Shown one piece after another: positions 7,187-15,356 of a stretch of DNA of 64,000 bases. Below the pieces are notes generated by a model that was not told the DNA's origin, searched no databases, and saw nothing but the letters and a program-made list of their open reading frames with translations. Where the stretch lies: positions 3,359,501 through 3,423,500 of the forward strand of contig NZ_CP043489.1 of NCBI RefSeq assembly GCF_008330945.1, in the 5' to 3' direction. Within the stretch, counting starts at the first letter, position 1; each line of letters opens with the position of its first letter. The DNA is from Labrys sp. KNU-23 (GTDB taxonomy: Bacteria; Pseudomonadota; Alphaproteobacteria; Rhizobiales; Labraceae). Position numbers and translations under genes: made by a program.

Positions 7187-8860
7187 TCAGCCCGTGACGG
7201 CTCCTTCGCTGGCCGGCCGGGCCAGCGCTGCGAACTTGGCGAGCACGCCGCGGGTATAGCGCGGGGCGGGCTGGCGCCAGGCAGCGCGGCGCCGGGTGAG
7301 CTCGGCATCGTCGACCTCCAGCTCCAGGCTCTGGCGGCGGGCATCGATGGTGATGGTGTCGCCTTCCTGGACCAGAGCGATGGTGCCGCCCTCATAGGCT
7401 TCGGGCGTGACATGGCCGACCACCATGCCCCAGGTCCCGCCCGAGAAGCGACCGTCGGTGATCAGGCCGACGCTGTCGCCGAGGCCGCGGCCGATGATGG
7501 CCGAGGTCGGCGCCAGCATTTCCGGCATGCCCGGCCCGCCCTTGGGGCCGAGATAGCGCAGCACCACGACATCGCCGGGCTTGATCGCGTCCGATAGAAT
7601 CGCGTCCATCGCCGACTTCTCATCATCGAAAACCCGGGCAGGGCCGCTGATATAGGGGCTCTTCAGGCCAGTGATCTTGGCAACGGCGCCGCCCTCGGCG
7701 AGATTGCCCTTGAGGATGGCCAGATGCCCTTCGCGATAGATCGCCTTGTCGATCGGGCGGATGACGTCCTGGTCGGCACGCGGCTCGTCCGGCACCTGCG
7801 CCAATTCCTCGGCCAGGGTACGCCCGGTGATGGTGAGGCAATCGCCGTGGAGGAGGCCGGCATTGAGCAGGAGCTTGAGCACCTGTGGCACGCCGCCGGC
7901 CTTGTGCAGGTCGACCGCCATGTATTTGCCCGACGGCTTGAGATCGCAGAACACCGGCACCTTGCGGCGCATGCGCTCGAAATCGTCGAGCGTCCATTCC
8001 ACTTCGGCGGCATGGGCGATGGCGAGATAATGCAGCACGGCATTGGTCGAGCCGCCGGTTGCCATGATCAGCGCCACGGCGTTCTCGATCGCCTTGCGGG
8101 TGACGATGTCGCGCGGCTTGATGCCCTTCTTCACCGCTTCCACCAGCACGCGGCCGGCCTCGGCGGCGCTGTCGATGATCTCCTGGTCGGGATTGGCCAT
8201 GTTGGCCGAGTTGAGCAGGGCCATGCCGAGGGCCTCGAAGGAGGAACTCATGGTGTTGGCCGTGTACATGCCGCCACACGAACCGGTGGTGGGGCAGGCA
8301 TTGCGCTCGATGCCCTCGAAATCCTCCTGGCTCATCGTGCCGGCCATGAAGGAGCCGACCGCCTCGAAGGCGGAGACGATGGAAAGGTCCTGGCCCTTCC
8401 AGCGGCCCGGCTTAATGGTGCCGCCATAGACGTAGATGGCCGGGGCGTTGGCGCGCAGGATGCCGATCATGCCGCCCGGCATGTTCTTGTCGCAGCCGCC
8501 GAGCACCAGCACGCCGTCCATCCACTGGCCCTGCACCGAGGTTTCCACGCAATCGGCGATGACTTCGCGCGAGACCAGCGAATATTTCATGCCCTCGGTG
8601 CCCATCGACATGCCGTCGGAGATGGTCGGGGTGCCGAAGAGCTGCGGATTGCCGCCGGCTTTCTTGATGGCTGCTACGGCAGCATCGGCCAGCGGCTGCA
8701 GGCCGGCATTGCAGGGCGTGATGGTGGAATGACCGTTGGCGATGCCGATCATCGGCTTGTCGAAATCGGCCTTTTCGTAGCCAAGGGCATAATACATGGC
8801 CCGGTTGGGGGAGCGGGCGACGCCTTCCGTGATGTGCCGGGAGCGTTCGTTGAACGGCAT
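7187..8860 (-). CDS. ilvD: Dihydroxy-acid dehydratase
   Basis: A 557-residue IlvD/Edd-family dehydratase converting 2,3-dihydroxyisovalerate (and the methylvalerate analogue) to the 2-oxo acid, the third step of valine and isoleucine synthesis. Three cluster cysteines are visible: C50 (TITPCNAG), C123 (GGCDKNMPGG) and C195 (TTGSCGGMYTANTM). The short length and this Cys pattern fit the [2Fe-2S] class rather than the longer E. coli type. I use the ATG at 8860, which has GGAGGA seven bases upstream, rather than the ATG four codons earlier. It is divergent from a LysR gene. Confidence 0.93.
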   Translation of the reverse strand: MPFNERSRHITEGVARSPNRAMYYALGYEKADFDKPMIGIANGHSTITPCNAGLQPLADAAVAAIKKAGGNPQLFGTPTISDGMSMGTEGMKYSLVSREVIADCVETSVQGQWMDGVLVLGGCDKNMPGGMIGILRANAPAIYVYGGTIKPGRWKGQDLSIVSAFEAVGSFMAGTMSQEDFEGIERNACPTTGSCGGMYTANTMSSSFEALGMALLNSANMANPDQEIIDSAAEAGRVLVEAVKKGIKPRDIVTRKAIENAVALIMATGGSTNAVLHYLAIAHAAEVEWTLDDFERMRRKVPVFCDLKPSGKYMAVDLHKAGGVPQVLKLLLNAGLLHGDCLTITGRTLAEELAQVPDEPRADQDVIRPIDKAIYREGHLAILKGNLAEGGAVAKITGLKSPYISGPARVFDDEKSAMDAILSDAIKPGDVVVLRYLGPKGGPGMPEMLAPTSAIIGRGLGDSVGLITDGRFSGGTWGMVVGHVTPEAYEGGTIALVQEGDTITIDARRQSLELEVDDAELTRRRAAWRQPAPRYTRGVLAKFAALARPASEGAVTG

Positions 8861-8933
8861 GGAATCCTCCATTGGCGGGCTAGGCCCGCATTCAAAATCC
8901 CGCCCATGCTAGAGCCGTTCCAATCGTTGGTAA

Positions 8934-8955
8934 AATATATGTTTCTGGCTATATT
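8934..8955. promoter_or_regulatory. AT-rich inverted repeat in the ilvD-lysR divergent promoter
   Basis: Arms AATATA (8934-8939) and TATATT (8950-8955) separated by 10 bp lie between the divergent ilvD and LysR starts. Size and placement fit a LysR-type site, but only the symmetry is seen. Confidence 0.4.
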
Positions 8956-9007
8956 AGGTCGGAAAAGATATTAAATACTGACAGGGGCTCACCATCGGAG
9001 AGACCGC

Positions 9008-9928
9008 GTGGATCTGCGGCAGCTGCGCTATTTCCTGACCGTCGCCGAAGAGCTGCATTTCGGCCGTGCCGCCGAACGGCTGGCGATGACGCAGCCGCCG
9101 CTCAGCCAGGCCATCCAGGCGCTGGAGGCCGAACTCGGGGTCAAGCTGTTCGCCCGCACCAAGCGCCATGTCGCGCTTACGCCGGTCGGGCGCGCATGGC
9201 AGGTTCATGCCCGGCGGGTATTGGAGGATGCCAATGGCCTGCCGGAGATTGCCCGTCGCCTGTCGCGCGGGGAGGCGGGCTTGCTGCGGCTCTCCTTCGT
9301 CAGCACGGCCGATTACAGCCTGCTGCCGGGCCTGGTCAGCGCGTTCCGGGAGCGATACCCGGCGGTGGAACTGGCTCTCACGGAAATGACCAGCGACCTC
9401 CAGATCGAGGCGCTGCTCGAAAACAAGGTCGATGCCGGCATGGTGATCGCCTCTTCGCGCACCAGCCTGCCCGGGGGGCTCGACTATCGGCCGGCGCTGC
9501 GCGAACCGCTGGTCGCGGCTGTGCCGGAGGCCTGGATCGAGCAGGGACGCGCGGGTTTCACAGGGCAGGGGCTGCCGATCGACGCCCTGGTGGCGGCCCC
9601 CCTGATCCTGTTCCCGCGGCGCAGCGCGCCTTCTTTCCATGACATCGTCTCCGGTTATTATGCCACCCATGGCGCGACCCTGCCGGTCAAGCAGGAGGCG
9701 ATCCAGATGCAGACGATCATCAGCCTCGTCGCCGCCGGCATGGGGCTGGCCCTGGTGCCGCGATCGCTGCAGCGCCTGCAGCGCCAGGGCGTGCGCTATC
9801 TGGCTTTGCGGGACGCCGCGCCGGTGATCGAGACCGGGCTCGCCTGGCGCCTCGACGATCGCGCGCCGGCCTTGCGGCGTTTCCTGGAAGTGGCGGAGAA
9901 GGCAGCAGTCTGGAAGGAAGAAATCTGA
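9008..9928 (+). CDS. LysR-family transcriptional regulator
   Basis: A 306-residue regulator starting with GTG at 9008 (MDLRQLRYFLTVAEELHFGRAAERLAMTQPPLSQ), a classic LysR HTH, followed by the substrate-binding domain (LRLSFVSTADYSLLPGLV...). The beginning resembles the CatR/BenM-like subgroup that controls aromatic or organic-acid catabolism. It is divergent from ilvD and directly abuts a GNAT acetyltransferase gene (stop 9928, next ATG 9929), so it is cotranscribed with that gene. Its target may be ilvD, the acetyltransferase or itself; the sequence does not say. Confidence 0.88.
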   Translation: MDLRQLRYFLTVAEELHFGRAAERLAMTQPPLSQAIQALEAELGVKLFARTKRHVALTPVGRAWQVHARRVLEDANGLPEIARRLSRGEAGLLRLSFVSTADYSLLPGLVSAFRERYPAVELALTEMTSDLQIEALLENKVDAGMVIASSRTSLPGGLDYRPALREPLVAAVPEAWIEQGRAGFTGQGLPIDALVAAPLILFPRRSAPSFHDIVSGYYATHGATLPVKQEAIQMQTIISLVAAGMGLALVPRSLQRLQRQGVRYLALRDAAPVIETGLAWRLDDRAPALRRFLEVAEKAAVWKEEI

Positions 9929-10471
9929 ATGTCCGTCATCGTCCGACGCCTCGGCCCCGCCGATGGCGACGATTATCGAACCATTCGCCTCGCGGCGCTC
10001 GCCACGGCGCCGGAGGCGTTCGGCAGCACCTATGCGGCCGAGGTCGTCAGGCCGGCGGCCGCCTTCGCGGAGAGGCTGTCGCAGGCCGTGGTGTTCGGCG
10101 CCTATGGGGACGGTCAGATCGTCGGCATGGCCGGCTATCGACGCCATGACGGCCTCAAGGACCAGCACAAGGGCAGCGTCTGGGGCGTCTATGTCGAGCC
10201 GCGCTGGCGAGGGCAGGGTGTCGCCGGCGCGCTGATGGAAGCAGTGATCGAGGTCGCCCGCGGCGAGGTGGAGCAACTCCTCCTCGCGGTCGTCCAGGGC
10301 AATGATGGCGCCCTGGCGCTTTATCGTCGGCTCGGCTTCGAGATCTATGGCGTGGAGCCGCGGGCGCTCAAGACCGGAAACGGCTATGCCGACGAGGCGT
10401 TGATGGTCCGTTTTCTGCATCGTGGGGGCTATGAGGAAAGCCCTACCACCTCGCGAACCCGGTCGTTATGA
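9929..10471 (+). CDS. GNAT-family N-acetyltransferase
   Basis: A 180-residue acetyl-CoA-dependent N-acetyltransferase. The acetyl-CoA-binding motif A is VWGVYVEPRWRGQGVAGALMEAVI (residues about 84-107, R/QxxGxG/A form), followed by NDGALALYRRLGFEIYG, the usual motif B. It starts one base after the stop of the LysR gene, so the two form an operon. The acetylated substrate is unknown; antibiotic- or amine-type small molecules are common in this group. Confidence 0.85.
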   Translation: MSVIVRRLGPADGDDYRTIRLAALATAPEAFGSTYAAEVVRPAAAFAERLSQAVVFGAYGDGQIVGMAGYRRHDGLKDQHKGSVWGVYVEPRWRGQGVAGALMEAVIEVARGEVEQLLLAVVQGNDGALALYRRLGFEIYGVEPRALKTGNGYADEALMVRFLHRGGYEESPTTSRTRSL

Positions 10472-10574
10472 TGGGCGCGTGGGCACCGCCTCACCGATTT
10501 CAACATCGGAGTGCGGGACCCTTCCGGCACCGACCGCGAAGGGTTTCGGACTCTCATTCGATCGAGGTTGAGCG

Positions 10575-10952
10575 ATGAATGACATCGCCCCGCACGGCAT
10601 CCGCTTCGGGCGGATTGCCGCCATGCTGCCTGTCAAGGATATCCAGCGCGCCCATGATTTCTATGTCGGCGTTCTTGGCTTCACCAAGACCTTCGAAAAC
10701 GGCACGCCCGTCGGTTTCATGATCCTCAAGCGGGAAGGCGCCGAGCTGCATCTGACGCTGCAGCCCACTTACAAGGCGCCGCCCTTCAACGTGGCGCATC
10801 TCATGGTCGATGATGCCGATGCCCTCCATGCCCTGTGCGAGGCGGATGGGCGGCGGATCGTCAAGCGCCTGCAGGACAAGGATTACGGCCTGCGGGCCTT
10901 CGTCTTCGAGGATCCGGACGGCAATCGCATCGATGTCGGGCAGCCCCTGTAA
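10575..10952 (+). CDS. VOC-superfamily (glyoxalase/bleomycin-resistance-like) protein
   Basis: A 125-residue single vicinal-oxygen-chelate module. The first beta-alpha-beta half reads AAMLPVKDIQRAHDFYVGVLGFTKTFENG and the second NVAHLMVDDADALHALCEADG...AFVFEDPDGNRIDVGQPL, the standard 'F(E/R)DPDGN' ending. Proteins like this are either small-molecule-binding resistance proteins or metal-dependent lyases and dioxygenases. The GAGGTTGAGCG preceding the ATG could serve as ribosome site. Substrate unknown. Confidence 0.82.
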   Translation: MNDIAPHGIRFGRIAAMLPVKDIQRAHDFYVGVLGFTKTFENGTPVGFMILKREGAELHLTLQPTYKAPPFNVAHLMVDDADALHALCEADGRRIVKRLQDKDYGLRAFVFEDPDGNRIDVGQPL

Positions 10953-11026
10953 CCGCCGCAGGAATCGGGTTGCCGGTATCGGGCCGGCAACCCATTCTTG
11001 CATCTTTCGAAGCAGGACTGGCTGGC

Positions 11027-11650
11027 ATGCATGCGTGGAGCGAGGACGGTGACTGGGCCGGGGCGGGCTCGAGGCGCGAACAGGAGGTGCGCGAAGCGGT
11101 GATTCGCGCAGTAGAGGAGACCCCGCCTCATCTCGAGGGGCGCGACCTGCTCAAGGCGGGCTGGATCGATACGCCCATCGGCGCCATGCTGGCGGTCGGC
11201 GATCGCCATGCCCTGCATCTTGTCGAGTTCTTCGACCGCAAGGCGCTGCCGGGGGAACTCGCCCGCCTGCGCAAGACGGCCCGTTCGGCTATCGCCTTCG
11301 GCCGCTCGCCAGCGATCGACGGCATCGAGGCCGAGCTCGCCGGTTATTTCGCCGGCCGCTCGCCGGTTTTCGCCACGCCGCTCGCCTTGCATGGTTCGGA
11401 TTTCACCAAGCAGGTCTGGCAGGGGCTGAGGCAGATTCCAGCCGGCATCTGCCTGTCCTATGCGGCCCTCGCCGGGCGATTGCAGCGGCCCTCCGCCTTC
11501 CGGGCCGTGGCACGGGCGAATGGCGCCAATCCGTTCGCCATCGTCGTGCCCTGCCATCGCCTGGTCGGCTCCGACGGTGCGCTCACCGGCTATGGCGGCG
11601 GCATCTGGCGCAAGCGCTGGCTGATCGAGCACGAGCGGCGCTGGAGTTGA
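11027..11650 (+). CDS. ogt: Methylated-DNA--[protein]-cysteine S-methyltransferase
   Basis: A 207-residue suicide DNA-repair protein that transfers alkyl groups from O6-alkylguanine (and O4-alkylthymine) to its own cysteine. The active-site motif is IVVPCHRLVGSDG with C176. Upstream is the DNA-binding FTKQVWQGLRQIPAGICLSYAALA segment, and downstream GYGGGIWRKRWLIEHE. The N-terminal 45 residues have no AraC/Ada regulatory features, so this is a stand-alone Ogt/AdaB type. The ATG at 11027 is the first in frame after the VOC gene; no clear ribosome site decides it. Confidence 0.88.
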   Translation: MHAWSEDGDWAGAGSRREQEVREAVIRAVEETPPHLEGRDLLKAGWIDTPIGAMLAVGDRHALHLVEFFDRKALPGELARLRKTARSAIAFGRSPAIDGIEAELAGYFAGRSPVFATPLALHGSDFTKQVWQGLRQIPAGICLSYAALAGRLQRPSAFRAVARANGANPFAIVVPCHRLVGSDGALTGYGGGIWRKRWLIEHERRWS

Positions 11651-11721
11651 TCGCCTGAAGCAGCGACTCATGATTACCGGCATGACCACGCGCTTGATCG
11701 ATAACGATAAAGGCACCAGCC

Positions 11722-11818
11722 TTTGTCATGCCCGGGCTTGACCCGGGCATCCAGGTCTTCGTCGCGCCCCCGTTGAAAGGGCAGGCTGGATATCCGGGTC
11801 AAGCCCGGCAATGACAAG
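11722..11818. repeat. Intergenic inverted repeat, family A (copy 2)
   Basis: It starts TTTGTCATGCCCGGGCTTGA and ends TATCCGGGTCAAGCCCGGCAATGACAA, forming a long imperfect stem around a ~40-base centre. Between ogt and ghrA. Confidence 0.85.
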
Positions 11819-11915
11819 GGGTGCGCCATTCCATGAGGCACTCCAAGCGCGCGTCGAGTCTTTGGCTTTGCAGGGCCTCGCTTGCTCTGTAAGAGGGGCA
11901 AGCCCTTTCTTCCGA

Positions 11916-11972
11916 GGCGTTTTGCGATTTGACAGAAACGGCAAGAATCGCAAAGGCGCGCTTTGCTTCAGG
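11916..11972 (-). repeat. Two-hairpin repeat, family B (partial copy 2)
   Basis: GCGTTTTGCGATTT, then AAGAATCGCAAAGGCGCG, then CTTTGCTTCAGG matches the right half of the family in reverse orientation; most of the other hairpin is gone. It ends at the ribosome site of ghrA (CAGGAG). Confidence 0.7.
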
Positions 11973-11984
11973 AGACTCGCTCCC

Positions 11985-12926
11985 ATGGCCCTACTTCTGT
12001 GCATCACCCAGTGGGAGGTCGCCCCCTGGCTCGAGCGGCTGCGCCGCCTGGCACCGGATCGCGACATCCGGGCCTGGCCCGATGTCGGCAATCCCGCCGA
12101 CATCACCTATGCGGCCGTCTGGAAGCAGCCGCCGGGCCTGCTGGCGAGCCTTCCCAACCTGAAGGGCATCATCTCGCTCGGCGCCGGCGTCGACCATGTC
12201 CTGTCCGATCCGAGCCTGCCCGATGTGCCGCTCGGCCGCGTGGTGGACGACAACCTCACCACCCGCATGAGCGAATGGGTGGTGATGCATGCCCTCATCC
12301 ATCTGCGCAACCAGACCGACTATTATCTCCTGCAGCGCCAGAAGCTCTGGCGCGAGGTGATGCCCTCGCCGGCGGCCCATGAATTGCGGGTAGGCGTGAT
12401 GGGCCTTGGCGTGCTGGGTGTCGATGCCATCGGCAAGCTCAAGACGATGGGCTTCGATGTCGCCGGCTGGAGCCGGACTCCCAAGCATATCGAGGGTGTG
12501 AAGACCTATGCCGGCGACGAGCTCGATGCCTTCCTGGGCCGCACCGACCTCCTGGTCAGCCTGCTGCCGTTGACGCCGGAGACCAGGGGCATCCTCAACC
12601 GGGCCCTGTTCGAGAAGCTCGCCCATGACGGCGTGCTCGGTGCCCCCATCCTGATGAATGCCGGCCGTGGCGGCCTGCAGGTGGAGGCCGACATCATCTC
12701 GGCGCTTGACGAGGGCGTGTTGCGGGCCGCGACGCTCGATGTCTTCGAGACCGAGCCGCTCCCGGTGGATAACCCGCTCTGGGAGCATCCGCGCGTGACG
12801 ATTACACCCCATAACTCGGCGATCTCCGACGAAGATGCGGTGGGGCGTTTCGTGCTGCGCCAGATCGAGCGTCACGAGCGGGGATTGCCCTTCGACGCGC
12901 CTGTGGACGCCGCCCGGCACTATTGA
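11985..12926 (+). CDS. ghrA: Glyoxylate/hydroxypyruvate reductase A
   Basis: A 313-residue D-2-hydroxyacid dehydrogenase, matching the ~312 of E. coli GhrA, which reduces glyoxylate to glycolate and hydroxypyruvate to glycerate with NADPH. The nucleotide-binding loop is VGVMGLGVLGVDAIGKLKTMGFDVAGWSR (family GxGxxG). Catalytic Arg lies in MNAGRGG, Glu in LDVFETEPLP and His in TPHNSA, the standard order. The ATG at 11985 has CAGGAG upstream; the longer frame from 11811 would translate repeat DNA and is rejected. Confidence 0.87.
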   Translation: MALLLCITQWEVAPWLERLRRLAPDRDIRAWPDVGNPADITYAAVWKQPPGLLASLPNLKGIISLGAGVDHVLSDPSLPDVPLGRVVDDNLTTRMSEWVVMHALIHLRNQTDYYLLQRQKLWREVMPSPAAHELRVGVMGLGVLGVDAIGKLKTMGFDVAGWSRTPKHIEGVKTYAGDELDAFLGRTDLLVSLLPLTPETRGILNRALFEKLAHDGVLGAPILMNAGRGGLQVEADIISALDEGVLRAATLDVFETEPLPVDNPLWEHPRVTITPHNSAISDEDAVGRFVLRQIERHERGLPFDAPVDAARHY

Positions 12927-13021
12927 TCCGAAAACCGACTCAAATTCTTCATAATGCATTCATAACGCTGGGAAAAATCCGGGTTCGGAACTTCTTCCGC
13001 ACAAGAGCATTTCTACCCAGG

Positions 13022-13058
13022 GGCGGCGTCGTGAAAATAATGTAACGTTGACGCCGCC
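13022..13058. other. Hairpin in the ghrA-hpf gap
   Basis: GGCGGCGTC (13022-13030) pairs with GACGCCGCC (13050-13058) around a 19-base AT-rich loop. There is no T-run, so it is not a standard terminator. It lies 40 bp before an 18-bp perfect hairpin. Confidence 0.55.
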
Positions 13059-13097
13059 TCCATACGGTCTTACCTAATTAGGGGCGATCTCGGGGTG

Positions 13098-13145
13098 CGT
13101 CGTCAGTTATGGCTTTGGGTTTGACGGAAGCCATAACTGACGACG
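13098..13145. other. 18-bp perfect inverted repeat upstream of hpf
   Basis: Arms 13098-13115 and 13128-13145 are exact reverse complements (core GTCAGTTATGGCTT / AAGCCATAACTGAC) with a 12-base loop. No T-run follows. The arm sequence is not seen elsewhere in the window. It may be a leader structure, a small-RNA end, or a unique repeat. Confidence 0.75.
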
Positions 13146-13210
13146 GGCTCTAGGGTTGACACCCGGATGCGGGCCCCTTGGCCTGCGCGTCTCAAGAAGC
13201 GGAGCGAAGC

Positions 13211-13792
13211 ATGACGCTGCGTGTCTCAGGACAAAATCTCGACATTGGCGATGCGTTACGGACCCACGTTCAGGCGCGGGTTGCTGAGAGCCTGTCGAAG
13301 TATTTTGACCAATCCTACACCGGCCAGGTCACCGTGAAGAAGGAAGGCACCGGTTTCCGAACCGACTGTCGCATCCACCTTCCCACCGGGCTTACCCTGC
13401 AGACCGAATCGATGGCGCACGACCCGCATGCCAGCGTCGATCTGGCGACGGAACGCCTGACCAAGCGTCTCAAACGCTACAAGCATCGCATCAAGGACTA
13501 TCATGCCGGCCCGGACAGCGCGACCGCGGCCGAGTCGACCGACTACGTCATCACGGCGCCAAACGATGAGGAGGTGGCTCCCGAGGAGTTCACGCCGGTG
13601 ATCGTGGCCGAGAACACCACCAAGATGAAACGCCTTTCGGTGAGCGAGGCCGTCGTCGACCTCGATTTGACCGGCGCAGCGGCCCTCGTTTTTCGCCACG
13701 CTGGACATGGCCGCGTGAACGTGGTTTACCGCCGCCCCGACGGCCATATTGGCTGGATCGACCTGCCGCAGACAACGGCAGAGTCGACCTGA
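13211..13792 (+). CDS. hpf: Ribosome hibernation promoting factor, long form
   Basis: A 193-residue protein with the N-terminal S30AE/YfiA domain (MTLRVSGQNLDIGDALRTHVQARV...) that binds the 30S decoding region, and a C-terminal dimerisation domain (MKRLSVSEAVVDLDLTGAAALVFRHAGHGRVNVVYRRPDGHIGWIDLP in the usual form). The long form makes 100S dimers in starvation. I start at the ATG at 13211, after AAGCGGAGCG, because the family begins with this MTLRVSG sequence. It is followed by ptsN, as in many proteobacteria, but rpoN, the usual upstream neighbour, is replaced by ghrA and two hairpins. Confidence 0.92.
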   Translation: MTLRVSGQNLDIGDALRTHVQARVAESLSKYFDQSYTGQVTVKKEGTGFRTDCRIHLPTGLTLQTESMAHDPHASVDLATERLTKRLKRYKHRIKDYHAGPDSATAAESTDYVITAPNDEEVAPEEFTPVIVAENTTKMKRLSVSEAVVDLDLTGAAALVFRHAGHGRVNVVYRRPDGHIGWIDLPQTTAEST

Positions 13793-13809
13793 CAGGCCCA
13801 CCAGATCGA

Positions 13810-13848
13810 GCGCCCGCCCCTGAAGAACATTTCTGAAGGGGCGGGCGC
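13810..13848. terminator. Strong hairpin between hpf and ptsN
   Basis: GCGCCCGCCCC (13810-13820) pairs perfectly with GGGGCGGGCGC (13838-13848). There is no T-run after it, so it may weaken rather than end transcription, or protect the hpf mRNA end. Confidence 0.5.
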
Positions 13849-13908
13849 CAAGCTATAGAGCCGGCCCTTTCGCATGGGCTCCCGGCTCGAACCCCCACGA
13901 GGAATGCG

Positions 13909-14373
13909 ATGCCTTTGAGTGATCTGCTGCCGCAGGATGCTGTGCTTCCGGCGCTGAGAGTAAACTCGAAAAAGCAGGCTCTGCAGGAAATCGCCGAACG
14001 TGCCGCTGCACTGACCGGCCTGGGCGAGCGAGAAATCTTCGATACGCTGCTTCAGAGAGAGCGCCTGGGATCCACAGGCGTCGGCAACGGTATTGCCATT
14101 CCGCATGGCAAGCTTGCCAAGTTCAACCGGATCTTCGGCCTGTTTGCCCGCCTGGAGCGCCCGATCGACTTCGAGGCCCTGGATGGCCAGCCGGTCGACG
14201 TCATCTTCCTGCTGCTGGCGCCCGAAAGCGCCGGCGCCGACCATTTGCGCGCCCTGTCGCGCATTGCCCGCATGCTGCGCGACCCCAGCATCGTGCAGAA
14301 GCTGAGGGCGACCAGCGACGCGGCGGGCCTCTATTCGATCTTGTGCGAGGAGCCGGCGTCGCACGCGGCTTGA
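13909..14373 (+). CDS. ptsN: PTS IIA-like nitrogen-regulatory protein
   Basis: A 154-residue IIA(Ntr) protein, the terminal phosphoacceptor of the nitrogen phosphotransferase relay (PtsP-NPr-PtsN) that tunes potassium transport, carbon storage and stress responses. The phosphorylated histidine is H66 in VGNGIAIPHGKLAKF. The fold ends with the QKLRATSDAAGLYSIL helix. It is downstream of hpf, separated by a hairpin. No sugar PTS components are nearby, as is usual for the Ntr branch. Confidence 0.92.
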   Translation: MPLSDLLPQDAVLPALRVNSKKQALQEIAERAAALTGLGEREIFDTLLQRERLGSTGVGNGIAIPHGKLAKFNRIFGLFARLERPIDFEALDGQPVDVIFLLLAPESAGADHLRALSRIARMLRDPSIVQKLRATSDAAGLYSILCEEPASHAA

Positions 14374-14381
14374 GGGGGCAT

Positions 14382-14404
14382 ACCCTTCCCCTCCAGGGGA
14401 GGGT
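14382..14404. terminator. Hairpin between convergent ptsN and dapB
   Basis: ACCCTTCCCCT / AGGGGAGGGT forms a stem with one bulged T and a short loop, ending GGGTAAAGAA. It sits in the 49-bp gap between convergent genes and probably serves both. Confidence 0.5.
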
Positions 14405-14422
14405 AAAGAAGCGGTGTCCCTC

Positions 14423-15238
14423 TCAGAAATCGCCAAGCCCGAGCACATCGGCCATGGAATAATAGCCTGGCTTGCGGCCGAAGCCCCAGAGCACGGCCTT
14501 GAGGGCGCCCCTGGCGAACATCGTGCGGCTTTCGGCCTTGTGCGAGAATTCCAGGCGCTCATTCTCGCCGGCGAAGATCACGCTGTGCTCCCCGACCACG
14601 GTGCCGCCCCGCAAGGTCGCGAAGCCGATATGACCCTTCTCGCGGGCGCCGGGATGGCCGTCGCGCACCCGGTCGGCATTGGCGTCGAGATCGATGCCGC
14701 GGCCATCGGCGGCGGCCTGGCCCAGCATCAGGGCGGTGCCGGAGGGGGCGTCGACCTTGCGGTTGTGATGCATTTCCAGGACCTCGATGTCGAAATCCGC
14801 GTCCAGGCTCTTGGCGACGCGCTTGACCACGGCCGCGAGCAGGTTGACGCCCAGGCTCATATTGCCGGATTGCACGATCACCGCGTGGCGTGCCGCCGCC
14901 TTGAGGCGGGCAAAGTCCTCCTTCGACAGGCCGGTGGTGCCGATCACATGCACGATGCGCATCTGCGCGGCCAAGGCAGCCAGTTCGACGGTGGCGGCCG
15001 GTGCGGTGAAGTCGATGATGCCTTCGGCCGAGGTCAGCAGGCTGAGAGGATCGTCGGTGACGACGACGCCATTGGGGTCCAGGCCGGCAAGGCGGCCGGC
15101 GTCCTGGCCGATGGCGGGTGATCCGGTCCGCTCGATGGCACCGGCGAGCGCGACGCCCGGCGTCTCCGCGATCATGCGGATCAGGGTCTGCCCCATGCGC
15201 CCGGAGGCGCCAGCTACGACGAGCCGCATGTCGGCCAT
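14423..15238 (-). CDS. dapB: 4-hydroxy-tetrahydrodipicolinate reductase
   Basis: A 271-residue enzyme of the diaminopimelate/lysine pathway that reduces the DapA product with NAD(P)H. Visible motifs are the nucleotide loop VAGASGRMGQ near residue 8, IGTTGLSKEDF, and the catalytic HHNRKVDAPSGTA with the His-His-Lys signature. The C-terminus ends GYYSMADVLGLGDF, typical of the family. The ATG at 15238 has AAGGAG nine bases upstream. A 400-residue frame extends upstream but the extra part is out of family and is rejected. dapB here stands alone; a small GCGGAC/GTCCGC hairpin lies just upstream (15265-15281). Confidence 0.94.
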   Translation of the reverse strand: MADMRLVVAGASGRMGQTLIRMIAETPGVALAGAIERTGSPAIGQDAGRLAGLDPNGVVVTDDPLSLLTSAEGIIDFTAPAATVELAALAAQMRIVHVIGTTGLSKEDFARLKAAARHAVIVQSGNMSLGVNLLAAVVKRVAKSLDADFDIEVLEMHHNRKVDAPSGTALMLGQAAADGRGIDLDANADRVRDGHPGAREKGHIGFATLRGGTVVGEHSVIFAGENERLEFSHKAESRTMFARGALKAVLWGFGRKPGYYSMADVLGLGDF

Positions 15239-15264
15239 GGTGAACTCCTTGGATTCCGGGGCGC

Positions 15265-15281
15265 GCGGACGTCCCGTCCGC
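15265..15281. repeat. Small GCGGAC-GTCCGC palindrome upstream of dapB
   Basis: GCGGAC and GTCCGC are separated by GTCCC. It belongs to the same short palindrome type seen near 7144, 38713 and 59620, and lies in the dapB promoter region. Confidence 0.5.
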
Positions 15282-15356
15282 CCTTTTCCCTCGTTGACAG
15301 AAATACTGTTCCCCAGGCGCGCCAACCTCAAGATGGGCTCTCGCGTGGTCTCGGGA

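Noticed and set aside
8954..10420. 488-codon open frame antisense to the LysR and GNAT genes
   Set aside because: Shadow of two well-supported genes; no recognisable domain or start signal.
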